Of a stretch of 64,000 nucleotides of DNA, positions 8,572-17,287 are shown in pieces. The notes under the pieces were generated by a model. It had not been told where the DNA came from and ran no database searches. It worked only from the letters and a program-made list of their open reading frames with translations. This stretch comes from Sphingosinicella sp. BN140058 (GTDB lineage: Bacteria; Pseudomonadota; Alphaproteobacteria; Sphingomonadales; Sphingomonadaceae), in contig NZ_CP035501.1 of NCBI RefSeq assembly GCF_004135585.1, positions 1,909,001 through 1,973,000 of the forward strand, given 5' to 3'. The translations under genes and the position numbers were made by a program. Every line of letters starts with the position of its first letter. The stretch's first letter is position 1.

Positions 8572-11500
8572 TTACAAGCCGACGTCCTCCAGGCTGAGCA
8601 AAGTCGCGTTGCCGCCGGCGCTGGTCGTGTCGGTGCTGGTCACCCGCTCGGCGCAGAAGCGCGGCAGATAGTGCGGGCCGCCGGCTTTGGGACCGGTGCC
8701 CGAGAGCCCCTCGCCGCCGAATGGCTGGGAGCCGACGATCGCGCCGATCATCGAGCGGTTGACGTAGAGGTTGCCGGCGGTGGCGAGCTCCTCGACCGTC
8801 TCGGCGGCGCGGGCGATGCGACTGTGCAGGCCCATGGTGAGGCCGAAGCCCGACCGATTGACCCGCTCGACCGTCTCGGCGAGTTGGCCCGCCTTCCAGG
8901 TGGTGACGTGGAGCAACGGACCGAACCACTCCTTGCGGACGTCTTCGATCCGGTCGACCCGGATCAAGGTCGGCGGCACGAACAGCCCCTGTTCGGGCAC
9001 GTCGACCGTCTTCACCCACTTGGAACGGGTTGCTTCACGGTGCCCCATCAGCCGTTCATACGCGCCCCGATCGATCACCGGCCCGACATCGGTCCGCGGA
9101 TCGGCCGGATCGCCGACGATGAGCGTGTCCATCGCCCCGGCGAGCATTTCGAGCGTGCGTTCGGCAATCTCCTCCTGCAGCAGGAGGACGCGCAGCGCCG
9201 AGCAGCGCTGCCCGGCCGAGCGGAAGGCCGAGGTGACGACGTCCACCACCACCTGTTCGGGCAGAGCGGTCGAATCAACGATCATGGCATTGATGCCGCC
9301 CGTCTCGGCGATGAACGGCACGATCGGGCGTTCCTCATCGTCGAGCAGGGATCGCGCGATCCGCTTGGCCGTCGCGGTGGAGCCGGTGAAGGCGATGCCG
9401 GCGATGCGGCTGTCCTCGACCAGAGCGGCGCCCATATCGGGCCCGCCGGCGGCGAGGATCAGCACGTCCTCCGGAACGCCGGCGCCATGCGCGAGACCCA
9501 CCGCGAACGCCGCGATTTCGGGCGTCTGCGGCGCAGGCTTGGCGACCACGGCATTCCCCGTGACCAGCGCGGCGCTGACCTGGCCGAGGAAGATGGCGAG
9601 CGGGAAGTTCCACGGTGCGATGCACACCCAGACACCGCGGCCTTTCATCCGCAGTAGGTTCTTCTCGCCCGTGGGCCCGGGAAGCTCGATCGGCTGCAGG
9701 CCGGTGCGCGCCTGCTGGGCATAGTAACGGCAGAAGTCGACCGCTTCGCGGACTTCGGCGAGCGCGTCGGGGATGGTCTTCTTCGCCTCCTGGACGCAGA
9801 TTCGCATCAGCGTGTCGCGTTCCTGCTCGAGCAAATCGGCAAGACGATCGAGGCAGGCGGCGCGATGCTCGATCCCGGCGCCATCCCAGGCCGGGAAGGC
9901 GGCGAGGGCGCGGGAGACGGCAGCCTTCGCGTCACCGGCGCAGTCGGTCCAATTCTCGCCGGCCGAGGTGACCGGCCCCTTCTCCCCTGCAGCGGAGAGG
10001 GATGGTCCTCCCGTCACTGCAGCGGCTTCGACTCCCCCGCCCCCGGCCCCTCCCCTGAAGGGGAGGGGAGCGACCACGTCCGCGACCCGCTTGAGCTCGA
10101 CCCGATCGGCGAGATCGAGGCCCTCGCTGTTGCCGCGGATCGGTTCGAACAGATCCTTGGGCAGCGGGATGCCCGGGTGCCGGCTGCCTGCGACGGCAGC
10201 GATCTTCGCGACCGGATCGGCAAGGATGTCGGCATCGCTGAGCCGCTCGTCGGCGAGCTGATGGACGAAGCTTGAGTTGGCGCCGTTCTCGAGCAGCCGT
10301 CGCACGAGATAGGCGAGCAGATCGCGGTGGCCGCCGACCGGCGCGTAGATGCGGGTGTGGTAGCCCTGCTCGCGAACCAGTTGTTCGTAGAGGCCTTCAC
10401 CCATGCCGTGCAGCCGCTGGAACTCGAAGTCGCGACTGTCGCCGGCCCATTCGAGGATGGTGGCGACGGTCAGCGCATTGTGGGTGGCGAAGGCGGGATA
10501 GATGTTCTTCGCCGCGAGCATGTCGCGGGCGCAGGCGAGATAGGAAACGTCGGTCGACGCCTTGCGGGTGAACAGCGGGTAATCGGCGAGCCCCTGCTCC
10601 TGGGTACGCTTGATCTCGCTGTCCCAATAGGCGCCCTTGACCAGCCGTACCGCAATGCGCCGACCGGTGGCGGCGCCGACCGCGTCGGCCCAGGCGAGCA
10701 CGGGACGGCAGCGTTTGCCATAGGCCTGGACGGCCATGCCAAGCCCGTCCCAGCCCTTGAGCGCCGGCAATCCGGCCACCGCCTCGATGATGTCGAGGCT
10801 CATCTCGAGCCGCTCGCTCTCCTCGGCATCGATGGTGAAGGCGATGCCGAGTTCCTTCGCGAGGGTCGCGAGCGCTTCGACCTGCTCGATCAGCGAGGAG
10901 ACGGAGCTTTCGTAATGCGCAACCTCGTAGCGCGGGTGGAGGGCCGAGAGCTTGACCGAAATGGAATGGCCGCGGTTCGCGACCTTGCCGACCGCGCGGA
11001 TCGCCTGCTCGTAGGAGACGAAATAGCGCCGGGCGTCGTCGAACGTGCGCGCGGATTCGCCGAGCATGTCGAAGCTGGCGGTGAAGCCGCGATTCTCCTT
11101 CTTGTCCACGCGGCCGATCGCCTCGTCGATGGTCCGGCCCATCACGAAGATCTCGCCCATCAGCCGCATCGCAGCGCCCACGGCCTGACGCACGAACGGC
11201 TCGCCGGCGCGGGAGAAGAGCCGCTTGAGGGCGCTCGCCTGCTCGCTTTCACCGACCAAAGCGCGGCCGATGACCAGTCCCCAGGTGGCCGAATTGACCA
11301 GTTTCGAGTGCGACTTGCCGGCATGAGCACGCCAATCGGCATTACCGAGCTTGTCGGCGATCAGGGCGTCAGCGGTTTCGGGATCGGGCACCCGCAGGAA
11401 GGCTTCTGCGAGCGACAGCAGGGCAACGCCTTCCGAGGTGTTGAGCCGGTATTCCTGGAGGAACTGGTTGACCCAGCCTGAGGATTGCGCGGCGCGCAGC

Positions 11501-11649
11501 TCGGCGAGAATGCCGAGCGCGCGCGATTCCACCCGCCGTCGGGCGTCGGGCGTCAGCGCCGCGTCACGCAGCAGCGGGATGAGGATTTCGGGCTCTGCAG
11601 CCCGGTGGAGGCGGCGGATCGCGTCGCGATGGCTCGGAGTCGTCAGCAT
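8572..11649 (-). CDS. putA: Bifunctional proline dehydrogenase / L-glutamate-gamma-semialdehyde dehydrogenase
   Basis: 1025 residues. It oxidises proline to P5C (FAD domain) and then to glutamate (NAD domain), channelling the intermediate. The PRODH barrel spans about 140-440 (VSVKLSALHPRYE, RLVKGAYWDSEIK, RLHGMGEGLY). The ALDH domain spans about 560-1000 with the catalytic cysteine in SAGQRCSALRV near residue 816. It lacks the N-terminal ribbon-helix-helix domain of E. coli PutA, so it should not self-repress; the divergent Lrp-type gene probably regulates it. Residues about 525-558 between the domains are Gly/Ala/Pro rich and encoded by palindromic repeat DNA. Confidence 0.96.
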   Translation of the reverse strand: MLTTPSHRDAIRRLHRAAEPEILIPLLRDAALTPDARRRVESRALGILAELRAAQSSGWVNQFLQEYRLNTSEGVALLSLAEAFLRVPDPETADALIADKLGNADWRAHAGKSHSKLVNSATWGLVIGRALVGESEQASALKRLFSRAGEPFVRQAVGAAMRLMGEIFVMGRTIDEAIGRVDKKENRGFTASFDMLGESARTFDDARRYFVSYEQAIRAVGKVANRGHSISVKLSALHPRYEVAHYESSVSSLIEQVEALATLAKELGIAFTIDAEESERLEMSLDIIEAVAGLPALKGWDGLGMAVQAYGKRCRPVLAWADAVGAATGRRIAVRLVKGAYWDSEIKRTQEQGLADYPLFTRKASTDVSYLACARDMLAAKNIYPAFATHNALTVATILEWAGDSRDFEFQRLHGMGEGLYEQLVREQGYHTRIYAPVGGHRDLLAYLVRRLLENGANSSFVHQLADERLSDADILADPVAKIAAVAGSRHPGIPLPKDLFEPIRGNSEGLDLADRVELKRVADVVAPLPFRGGAGGGGVEAAAVTGGPSLSAAGEKGPVTSAGENWTDCAGDAKAAVSRALAAFPAWDGAGIEHRAACLDRLADLLEQERDTLMRICVQEAKKTIPDALAEVREAVDFCRYYAQQARTGLQPIELPGPTGEKNLLRMKGRGVWVCIAPWNFPLAIFLGQVSAALVTGNAVVAKPAPQTPEIAAFAVGLAHGAGVPEDVLILAAGGPDMGAALVEDSRIAGIAFTGSTATAKRIARSLLDDEERPIVPFIAETGGINAMIVDSTALPEQVVVDVVTSAFRSAGQRCSALRVLLLQEEIAERTLEMLAGAMDTLIVGDPADPRTDVGPVIDRGAYERLMGHREATRSKWVKTVDVPEQGLFVPPTLIRVDRIEDVRKEWFGPLLHVTTWKAGQLAETVERVNRSGFGLTMGLHSRIARAAETVEELATAGNLYVNRSMIGAIVGSQPFGGEGLSGTGPKAGGPHYLPRFCAERVTSTDTTSAGGNATLLSLEDVGL
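9978..10068. repeat. Palindromic GC-rich repeats inside the putA reading frame
   Basis: A perfect palindrome, CCCCTCCCCT at 10047-10056 and AGGGGAGGGG at 10059-10068, sits next to a second imperfect one (TCTCC at 9981-9985 with GGAGA at 9994-9998 around CTGCAG). Such CCTCCCC/GGGGAGG palindromes resemble intergenic repeats of alphaproteobacteria. Here they are translated in frame as the linker between the two PutA domains. Confidence 0.6.
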
Positions 11650-11708
11650 GCCGCAGGAATAGCTTGTTTCCGCCCGTAAATCTGACGTAATTTGCCTAGA
11701 TTGCGCGA

Positions 11709-12206
11709 ATGAACTCGAAGATCCTTCGGCTGAGCGCTCGAAAGACGAATTTCATGCTCTCCGAAAGCGACAAGAAGATCCTGCGCATCCTCCAGCAGGA
11801 AGGGCGGATCACCAATCAGGAGCTCGCAGCACGCTGCGGGATGTCGCCTTCGGCCTGCCTCGAGCGGCTTCGGCGGCTCCGCGAACGCGGCTACATCCTC
11901 GGTTACGCGGCGCTGCTCAATCCGGAAAAGCTTGGCCAGCCCCTGCTGATCTTCATCGAGGTGACGCTCGATCGAACCACCGGCGACGTCTTCCGGGAGT
12001 TTGCCGAAGCGGTGCGCGACCGCCCGGAGATCGTCGAGTGCCACATGGTCGCGGGAGGATTCGATTATCTGCTGAAGCTGCGCATGCCGGACATGACCAG
12101 CTATCGTACCTTCCTCACCCACCTCGCCGAGATGCCGGGTGTGCGCGAGACTCGCTCCTATCCGGTGATCGAGGAGGTGAAGAGCGGAGTCGCCCTGCCC
12201 CTCTAG
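11709..12206 (+). CDS. Lrp/AsnC family regulator, probable PutR
   Basis: 165 residues from the ATG at 11709, or 150 from the ATG at 11754 (MLSESDKKILRILQ), which fits the usual family N-terminus better. Neither start has a strong ribosome binding site. The winged HTH is NQELAARCGMSPSACLERLRRL; the C-terminal RAM ligand-binding domain includes VAGGFDYLLKLRMPDM. It is divergent from putA with a short shared upstream region. This is the classic arrangement of PutR, which activates putA in response to proline; that role is inferred from position. Confidence 0.88.
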   Translation: MNSKILRLSARKTNFMLSESDKKILRILQQEGRITNQELAARCGMSPSACLERLRRLRERGYILGYAALLNPEKLGQPLLIFIEVTLDRTTGDVFREFAEAVRDRPEIVECHMVAGGFDYLLKLRMPDMTSYRTFLTHLAEMPGVRETRSYPVIEEVKSGVALPL

Positions 12207-12355
12207 AAAAATTGTCCCCGGACCGAGTGCAGCTTGCCGTAACGTCGCCGCCACCAGGGCTGCGAGCTCCGGCCCCGGCCCCCTTGAGTCCGCCCGGTCA
12301 GCGGTTCTACCACGCAAGCGTAACGCGGAAAGACGCGGGCAAGGAGGGTGCGGAG

Positions 12356-12811
12356 ATGCCGCTGGCGACGCTCGACGAGGTTCGGACGAAGGTTGGGCAG
12401 GATATCGGTGCATCGCCCTGGATCCTGATCGACCAGGCCGCGATCGACGCATTCGCCTCGGTCACCGGCGATCACCAATTCATCCACACAGACCCGGCGG
12501 CGGCCGCCGGCACGCCGTTCGGCGGCACGGTCGCCCACGGTTTCCTGACGCTGTCGTTGCTCAGCCAGATGGCGGCGAGCGTCATGCTCGTGCCCGACGG
12601 CCTCAAGATGGCCGTGAATTACGGATTCGAGCGGGTGCGTTTCATCGCGCCGGTGCGTTCGGGACGACGGGTGCGCGGGCGCTTCGTGCTGAACAGCGCC
12701 GAGGAAAAGCGGCCGGGACAGTGGCAGTTCGTTCACGCGGTCACGGTCGAGATCGAAAACGAAGCGAAGCCGGCGCTCACGGCGGAGTGGATCGGACAGG
12801 TTTTCCTGTGA
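12356..12811 (+). CDS. MaoC-like hot-dog dehydratase
   Basis: 151 residues; start ATG at 12356 after AGGAGG at 12342-12347. It is a single hot-dog domain with the hydratase-2 signature FASVTGDHQFIHTDPAAA, including the catalytic Asp/His pair, and GGTVAHGFLTLSL downstream. The family hydrates trans-2-enoyl-CoA to (R)-3-hydroxyacyl-CoA, among other thioesters. It is first in an overlapping run with a CMD-family gene and a thiolase. This suggests an acyl-CoA catabolic role or supply of PHA monomers. Confidence 0.85.
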   Translation: MPLATLDEVRTKVGQDIGASPWILIDQAAIDAFASVTGDHQFIHTDPAAAAGTPFGGTVAHGFLTLSLLSQMAASVMLVPDGLKMAVNYGFERVRFIAPVRSGRRVRGRFVLNSAEEKRPGQWQFVHAVTVEIENEAKPALTAEWIGQVFL

Positions 12812-13374
12812 GCAGGATCCAGCCCCTCGAGGCGCCGTGGCCGGGCTGGTTCGCGGATGCGATGGCCAAGGTGATGCCGCCCGGCGTCCCGCCGCTGGCG
12901 CTGTTCACCAGCATCGCATCCTCAGAGCGCGCCTGGACCAAGTTCACCGCCGGATCGCTGCTCGACAAGGGGCCGCTTCCGCTGCGGCAGCGCGAAATCG
13001 TCATCGATCGAACAACGGCGCGCTGCGGCTGCGACTATGAATGGGGCATCCATGCGGCGTTGTTCGCGCAACGCGCCGCGCTCGACGACGCGCAACTCGC
13101 CGGCAGCGCCGCTGCGAAGATCGATCCGCTCTTGTGGAGCGAAGAAGAGATCGTGCTGCTCGACACTGTGGACGCGCTGCTCGATCGCAAGAGGCTGGAC
13201 GATGGCGAGTTCGGCCGCCTGCGCCGGCACTTCGACGAGCCCCAGATCCTGGAGATCGTACAGCTCGTCGCTTTCTATCACGGCGTCTCGCTGCTCTGCG
13301 GTGCGCTCGCGCTTGCGCCCGAACCGGGCACACCCACCTTGCCGTCAAAGGAGTTTGACCATGGCCACTCGTGA
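12808..13374 (+). CDS. Carboxymuconolactone decarboxylase (AhpD-like) family protein
   Basis: 188 residues from a GTG at 12808 that overlaps the previous stop (GTGA). The CMD domain is recognised from [30 protein letters not shown], which carries the Cys-Gly-Cys and downstream His of the AhpD-type redox site. The family includes decarboxylases and peroxidase-like reductases; the substrate cannot be told. It overlaps the following thiolase gene by 14 bases, so the three genes are translationally coupled. Confidence 0.85.
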   Translation: MSRIQPLEAPWPGWFADAMAKVMPPGVPPLALFTSIASSERAWTKFTAGSLLDKGPLPLRQREIVIDRTTARCGCDYEWGIHAALFAQRAALDDAQLAGSAAAKIDPLLWSEEEIVLLDTVDALLDRKRLDDGEFGRLRRHFDEPQILEIVQLVAFYHGVSLLCGALALAPEPGTPTLPSKEFDHGHS

Positions 13375-14542
13375 AGCCGTCATCGTTTCCACCGCCCGGA
13401 CCCCGATCGGCAAGGCCTATCGCGGTGCGTTCAATGCCACCCCTTCGCCCACGCTTGCCGCCCACGCGATCCGCGCCGCGGTCGAGCGTGCGAAGATCGA
13501 TCCGGCCGAGGTCGACGACTGCATCATCGGCGCGGCCATGCAGCAGGGCGTACAGACGACGATCGGCCGTACCGCGGCGCTCCGTGCCGGCCTGCCGGTG
13601 ACCGTCTCGGGCATGTCGATCGATCGCCAATGCTCGTCGGGGCTGATGTCGATCGCGACCGCGGCCAAGCAGATCATCGTCGACCGGATGGACATCGCCG
13701 TCGCTGGCGGCGTGGAATCGATCTCGCTGGTGCAGACGCCGGAAATGCGGGTCGGCTCCGACCCCGAATTGCTGTCGATGCACAACGGCATCTACATGCC
13801 GATGATCCAGACGGCCGAGGTGGTCGGCAAGCGCTACACGGTCGATCGCGATCGCCAGGACGAATATGCCCTGCGGTCGCAGCAGCGCACCGCTGCGGCA
13901 CAGGCAGCGGGCAAGTTCGACGACGAGATCATCCCGGTCACAGCGACGATGAAGGTGACCAACAAGGAAACGGGCGAAACCGCGATGCGGGAAGTCACCC
14001 TCGCCAAGGACGAGGGCAACCGCCCGCAGACGACGCTCGAGGATCTGAAGAAGCTGCATCCGGTCGCAGGACCGGAAGGCGCGATCACGGCCGGCAACGC
14101 TTCCCAACTGTCGGACGGCGCTTCGGCCTCGGTGCTGATGGAAGCCTCGGTCGCCGCGGCCAGGGGGCTTACTCCGCTGGGCCGCTACGTCGGTATGGCG
14201 GTCGCCGGCACCGAACCCGACGAGATGGGCATCGGACCGGTCTTCGCCGTCCCCAAGCTGCTCGAGCGCTTTGGCCTGAGCGTCGACGATATCGGCCTCT
14301 GGGAGCTGAACGAAGCGTTCGCGGTACAGGTCCTCTATTGCCAGGACCGGCTCGGCATCCCCGACGACCGCCTGAACGTCAACGGCGGCTCGATCTCGAT
14401 CGGACACCCGTACGGAATGTCCGGCGCGCGCATGACCGGCCATGCGCTGATCGAGGGCAAGCGCCGCGGCGTGCAATGGGTGGTGGTGACGATGTGCGTC
14501 GGCGGCGGGATGGGCGCGGCGGGACTGTTCGAGGTCCTGTGA
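13361..14542 (+). CDS. Acetyl-CoA acyltransferase (thiolase)
   Basis: 393 residues, a standard thiolase length. The ATG at 13361 follows AAAGGAG. Catalytic elements: nucleophilic Cys in [18 protein letters not shown], the His in [16 protein letters not shown], and the C-terminal Cys in [12 protein letters not shown]. It cleaves 3-ketoacyl-CoA or condenses acetyl-CoA. Its place after MaoC and CMD genes suggests a degradative acyl-CoA route; biosynthetic or degradative use cannot be separated by sequence alone. Confidence 0.95.
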   Translation: MATREAVIVSTARTPIGKAYRGAFNATPSPTLAAHAIRAAVERAKIDPAEVDDCIIGAAMQQGVQTTIGRTAALRAGLPVTVSGMSIDRQCSSGLMSIATAAKQIIVDRMDIAVAGGVESISLVQTPEMRVGSDPELLSMHNGIYMPMIQTAEVVGKRYTVDRDRQDEYALRSQQRTAAAQAAGKFDDEIIPVTATMKVTNKETGETAMREVTLAKDEGNRPQTTLEDLKKLHPVAGPEGAITAGNASQLSDGASASVLMEASVAAARGLTPLGRYVGMAVAGTEPDEMGIGPVFAVPKLLERFGLSVDDIGLWELNEAFAVQVLYCQDRLGIPDDRLNVNGGSISIGHPYGMSGARMTGHALIEGKRRGVQWVVVTMCVGGGMGAAGLFEVL

Positions 14543-14925
14543 GCGAGCGGGCGGGCGGGCGCGGCCACGGCCGATCGCTCGCCCGACGGCTCCGCATCGA
14601 GATCATTGCGGCATGGCGGACCGTCCGCGATCCGCGTTGCCCCTGGCATGCCCGGATCGTCGGGTTGATCGTGACCGCCTACGCACTCTCCCCGATCGAT
14701 CTGATCCCCGATTTCATTCCGGTGCTCGGGCTCCTCGACGATGTCCTGCTCGTGCCTGCGGGCCTGTGGCTGTTCGCGAGACTGCTTCCTCCGGGGTTGA
14801 TGGAGGAGCATCGCGCAGCGCTTGCAGCCGACGCGGAGAAGCCGCGGTCGGCCTGGGGCATCGTGATGGTGTTTGCGCTTTGGGCGGGTGCGGCCTGGCT
14901 CGGGTGGCTGTGGCTCGCCGGCTAG
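14539..14925 (+). CDS. DUF1232 (YkvA) family membrane protein
   Basis: 128 residues from a GTG at 14539 overlapping the thiolase stop (GTGA). It contains the DUF1232 signature [20 protein letters not shown] followed by a hydrophobic segment, and a C-terminal transmembrane helix ([19 protein letters not shown]). Function of the family is not known. Last of the overlapping four-gene run. Confidence 0.82.
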   Translation: MSERAGGRGHGRSLARRLRIEIIAAWRTVRDPRCPWHARIVGLIVTAYALSPIDLIPDFIPVLGLLDDVLLVPAGLWLFARLLPPGLMEEHRAALAADAEKPRSAWGIVMVFALWAGAAWLGWLWLAG

Positions 14926-14993
14926 TTCTTCTCGGCGATGGGAAACCCGGTGCCGCCTCCTCCGTTATCGGAGCGAAACGAAGGAGGACAGGA

Positions 14994-15245
14994 ATGCCCG
15001 TATCGAACACGTCCATCGTCGAGCGGATCGCGCGCGTGATTGCGGGCCGTGTGGTGAGCATCAACGCGGAAGGCGCCGATCCTTCGGCAGGTCCGCGGGT
15101 CGACGAGATCTGGCGCGATTATGTCGAGGACGCACTGTCGGTGCTGCGGACGCTGCGCGAGCCCGACCAGATCATGGCCGATGCCGGCAACGTCGAGACA
15201 TGGGAGCGAATGGTGCTCGCCGCGCTCGAGGCCGAGACTGCCTGA
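14994..15245 (+). CDS. Small conserved-looking protein, 83 residues
   Basis: Function unknown. A strong ribosome binding site (AAGGAGG) precedes the ATG at 14994. The product is soluble and mostly helical (VERIARVIAGRVVSINAEG, IWRDYVEDALSVLRTLREPDQIM, WERMVLAALEAE). A small hairpin, CTCCG/CGGAG at 14960-14973, lies in its leader, and a strong terminator follows at 15261. Confidence 0.75.
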   Translation: MPVSNTSIVERIARVIAGRVVSINAEGADPSAGPRVDEIWRDYVEDALSVLRTLREPDQIMADAGNVETWERMVLAALEAETA

Positions 15246-15260
15246 GCCTCGCAAGCAAAA

Positions 15261-15288
15261 GAGGCCGCCCGGCATACCGGGCGGCCTC
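15261..15288. terminator. Bidirectional terminator
   Basis: Perfect 12-bp stem, GAGGCCGCCCGG at 15261-15272 and 15277-15288, with a 4-base loop. On the minus strand it is followed by TTTT, so it is a good intrinsic terminator for the small gene at 15318-15386. On the plus strand it ends the 83-residue gene. Confidence 0.8.
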
Positions 15289-15317
15289 TCCATTGTCAGC
15301 CGAAGCGGCTGTAATCC

Positions 15318-15386
15318 TTAGGCGCGAGCCCCCGTGGAGGCCGCGCTCACCAGATCAGCCGCGTTCGGCATGTGACAATGAGACAT
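15318..15386 (-). CDS. 22-residue small protein (MSHCHMPNAADL...) with near-perfect ribosome binding site
   Basis: ATG at 15386, stop TAA at 15318-15320. AAAGGAGGT lies directly upstream at ideal spacing, matching the anti-Shine-Dalgarno almost fully, which is rare by chance. The peptide begins with a His/Cys/Met cluster (HCHM) and ends Ala/Ser/Gly/Arg rich (STGARA). Two hairpins follow: CAGCCG-CTT-CGGCTG near 15298-15312 and the terminator at 15261-15288 with T tract. No downstream minus-strand gene lies close enough for it to be an attenuator leader. I do not recognise it. It could also be a translated region of a small RNA. Confidence 0.55.
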   Translation of the reverse strand: MSHCHMPNAADLVSAASTGARA

Positions 15387-15460
15387 CAGACCACCTCCTT
15401 TCAGTTGTTGAACACTGAGTTGAAGATGGGAGCAGGGAATAGGTTTTCAAGTGGTACCAG

Positions 15461-15862
15461 TTACTTGGCATCCGCCTGCGCCGGGGTGGCGGGCCATGCG
15501 GCGTTCTGGAAGACGAGCCGATAACCATCCGGATCCTCGAACGTGACTCCGTCGCGATCCCAATAGGGATTGAACGAGGCGATCGGCGCGTGACCGGCCA
15601 TCCTCATCGCGGCCACGGCGGCCTCCCAAGCCCTCCGTTCCGGCAGATACAGGATCAGGAGGTTGTCCTGAGTCGGCGCCCTGCCTGCGGGATAGCCCTG
15701 GCAGCGGGAGAATTCGAGGTGCCATGCCGCGCCCGGATGGCCGAGCATGACCCCGTCGAAGCCTTCATGATCCTCGAACCCGCCGAGGATCCGAAGCCCC
15801 GCCGCCTGATAGAAAGCGACAATGGCATCGAGCCGGTCGGTCGGGCGCGAGACTCGCAGCAC
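15461..15862 (-). CDS. VOC (glyoxalase/dioxygenase superfamily) protein
   Basis: 133 residues from a GTG at 15862; no ATG is available in frame and the ribosome binding site is weak. Paired beta-alpha-beta-beta-beta modules are visible (LDAIVAFYQAAGLRILGGF, then GVTFEDPDGYRLVFQNAAW). The DPDGYRLVFQ motif is typical of YycE-like VOC proteins. The metal or substrate cannot be assigned. It begins 73 bases downstream of the PHB depolymerase gene on the same strand. Confidence 0.82.
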   Translation of the reverse strand: MLRVSRPTDRLDAIVAFYQAAGLRILGGFEDHEGFDGVMLGHPGAAWHLEFSRCQGYPAGRAPTQDNLLILYLPERRAWEAAVAAMRMAGHAPIASFNPYWDRDGVTFEDPDGYRLVFQNAAWPATPAQADAK

Positions 15863-15935
15863 CGGAGCCGCAAGCGGACGATCGGTCCGGTCTTCGCTGC
15901 CGGCCTCGCCCTGCCCGTTGCGGGTCTGCGGCGCG

Positions 15936-17156
15936 TCAGCCGTCGTGGCTTGCGATCCAATCCTCGACCACCGGGGCGATCTTGCCGCGCCACTTGCTGC
16001 CGTTGAAGATCCCGTAATGGCCGACGCCCTTGGCGAGATGGTATTTCTTTTCGCGTGCGGGCAGCTTCACGGCAATTTCCAGCGCGGCCTTGGTCTGTCC
16101 GATGCCCGAAATGTCGTCGCGCTCGCCTTCGATGGCGAGCAGGCCGATGTCGGTGATCGCGCCGGGATCGACCCGTCGGCCGCGGTGCAACATCTCGCCC
16201 TTCGGCAGAAGATGACGCTGGAAGACGACGTCGATCGTCTGCAGATAAAATTCCGCTGTCATGTCGCAGACCGAGCGATATTCCTCGTAAAACCCCTTGG
16301 TCGCGTCGGCGCTCTCGCCGTCGCCTTCGACCAGATGCTTGAACAGCTCCCAGTGGCTGGTGAGATGGTTGCCGAGATTCATCGTCATGAAGCCGGCGAG
16401 CTGAAGGAAGCCCGGATAGACCTGCCGTCCGTTGCCCGGATAAAGATAGGGCACCGTTGCGATGACGTTGCGCTGAAACCAGGCATAAGGGCGCTGGGTG
16501 GCGAGCGTGTTGACCGCCGTCGGCGCCTCGCGGGTATCGATCGGGCCGCCCATCAGGGTGAGGGTGCGAGGGCGGCACGGATGCTTGTCCTCGCTCATCA
16601 CCGCGGCCGCGGCATAGCAGGGCACCGACGGCTGGCAGACCGCGAGCATGTGCGCGCCGGGGCCGATATGCTCGAGGAATTCGATGATGTAATCGACGTA
16701 GTCGTCGAGATCGAAGCGGCCCTCCTCCGCCGGCACGAGCTTCGCATCGCGCCAGTCGGTGATGTAGACGTCGTGGCGGGGCAGCATCCGTTCGACGGTG
16801 CCGCGAAGCAAGGTCGCGTAATGGCCGGACATCGGCGCCACGATCAGGAGCCTCGGCCCGCCCTCGACGCCTTCGCGGACGAACCGCTTCAACTGGCCGA
16901 ACGGCTTGCGGAAGACGACCTCCTCGTGAACGGCAACCGTCTTGCCGTCAACGACCGTGCTTTCGAAGCCGAAGGCGGGCTTGCCGCGCGGCGCCGAAGC
17001 ATGGGCGAAGACGTCGAGCGCGGAGGCTACGATCGGACCCATGTGGCTGTAGGCGAAAGGATTGGCAGGGTTCTGCATCCAGCCGGCGCCGATATTGGCG
17101 AGCGTGCTGGCTCCGGCGAGCAGCGACCGCTGCATTTCATAGGCGTCGTAGAGCAT
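15936..17156 (-). CDS. phaZ: Intracellular polyhydroxyalkanoate (PHB) depolymerase
   Basis: 406 residues from the ATG at 17156, which has GGAGACGAA just upstream; a longer in-frame start at 17204 lacks one. It is an alpha/beta hydrolase of the intracellular PhaZ type. The nucleophile is Cys in VCQPS near residue 173 in place of the usual lipase Ser, and the C-terminal KGVGHYGIFNGSKW supplies the His. There is no signal peptide. It releases 3-hydroxybutyrate from amorphous storage granules. The leader contains a GCCCC/GGGGC hairpin. Confidence 0.92.
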   Translation of the reverse strand: MLYDAYEMQRSLLAGASTLANIGAGWMQNPANPFAYSHMGPIVASALDVFAHASAPRGKPAFGFESTVVDGKTVAVHEEVVFRKPFGQLKRFVREGVEGGPRLLIVAPMSGHYATLLRGTVERMLPRHDVYITDWRDAKLVPAEEGRFDLDDYVDYIIEFLEHIGPGAHMLAVCQPSVPCYAAAAVMSEDKHPCRPRTLTLMGGPIDTREAPTAVNTLATQRPYAWFQRNVIATVPYLYPGNGRQVYPGFLQLAGFMTMNLGNHLTSHWELFKHLVEGDGESADATKGFYEEYRSVCDMTAEFYLQTIDVVFQRHLLPKGEMLHRGRRVDPGAITDIGLLAIEGERDDISGIGQTKAALEIAVKLPAREKKYHLAKGVGHYGIFNGSKWRGKIAPVVEDWIASHDG

Positions 17157-17287
17157 TTCGTCTCCAAGATGGGCCGCCCCGAAGGGGGCGTCAATCGCTA
17201 ACAATTATCCTAGGTAAACCAACGGTATGGCGGAAGGCTCCAGCGCCCCGGTTGAGCGGCGGCCTGCGCACTGCTACGCGCCGCTGC

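Noticed and set aside
12203..12736. 177-codon minus-strand frame over the MaoC gene
   Set aside because: The plus strand encodes a complete MaoC protein with a good ribosome binding site; the antisense frame has biased composition.
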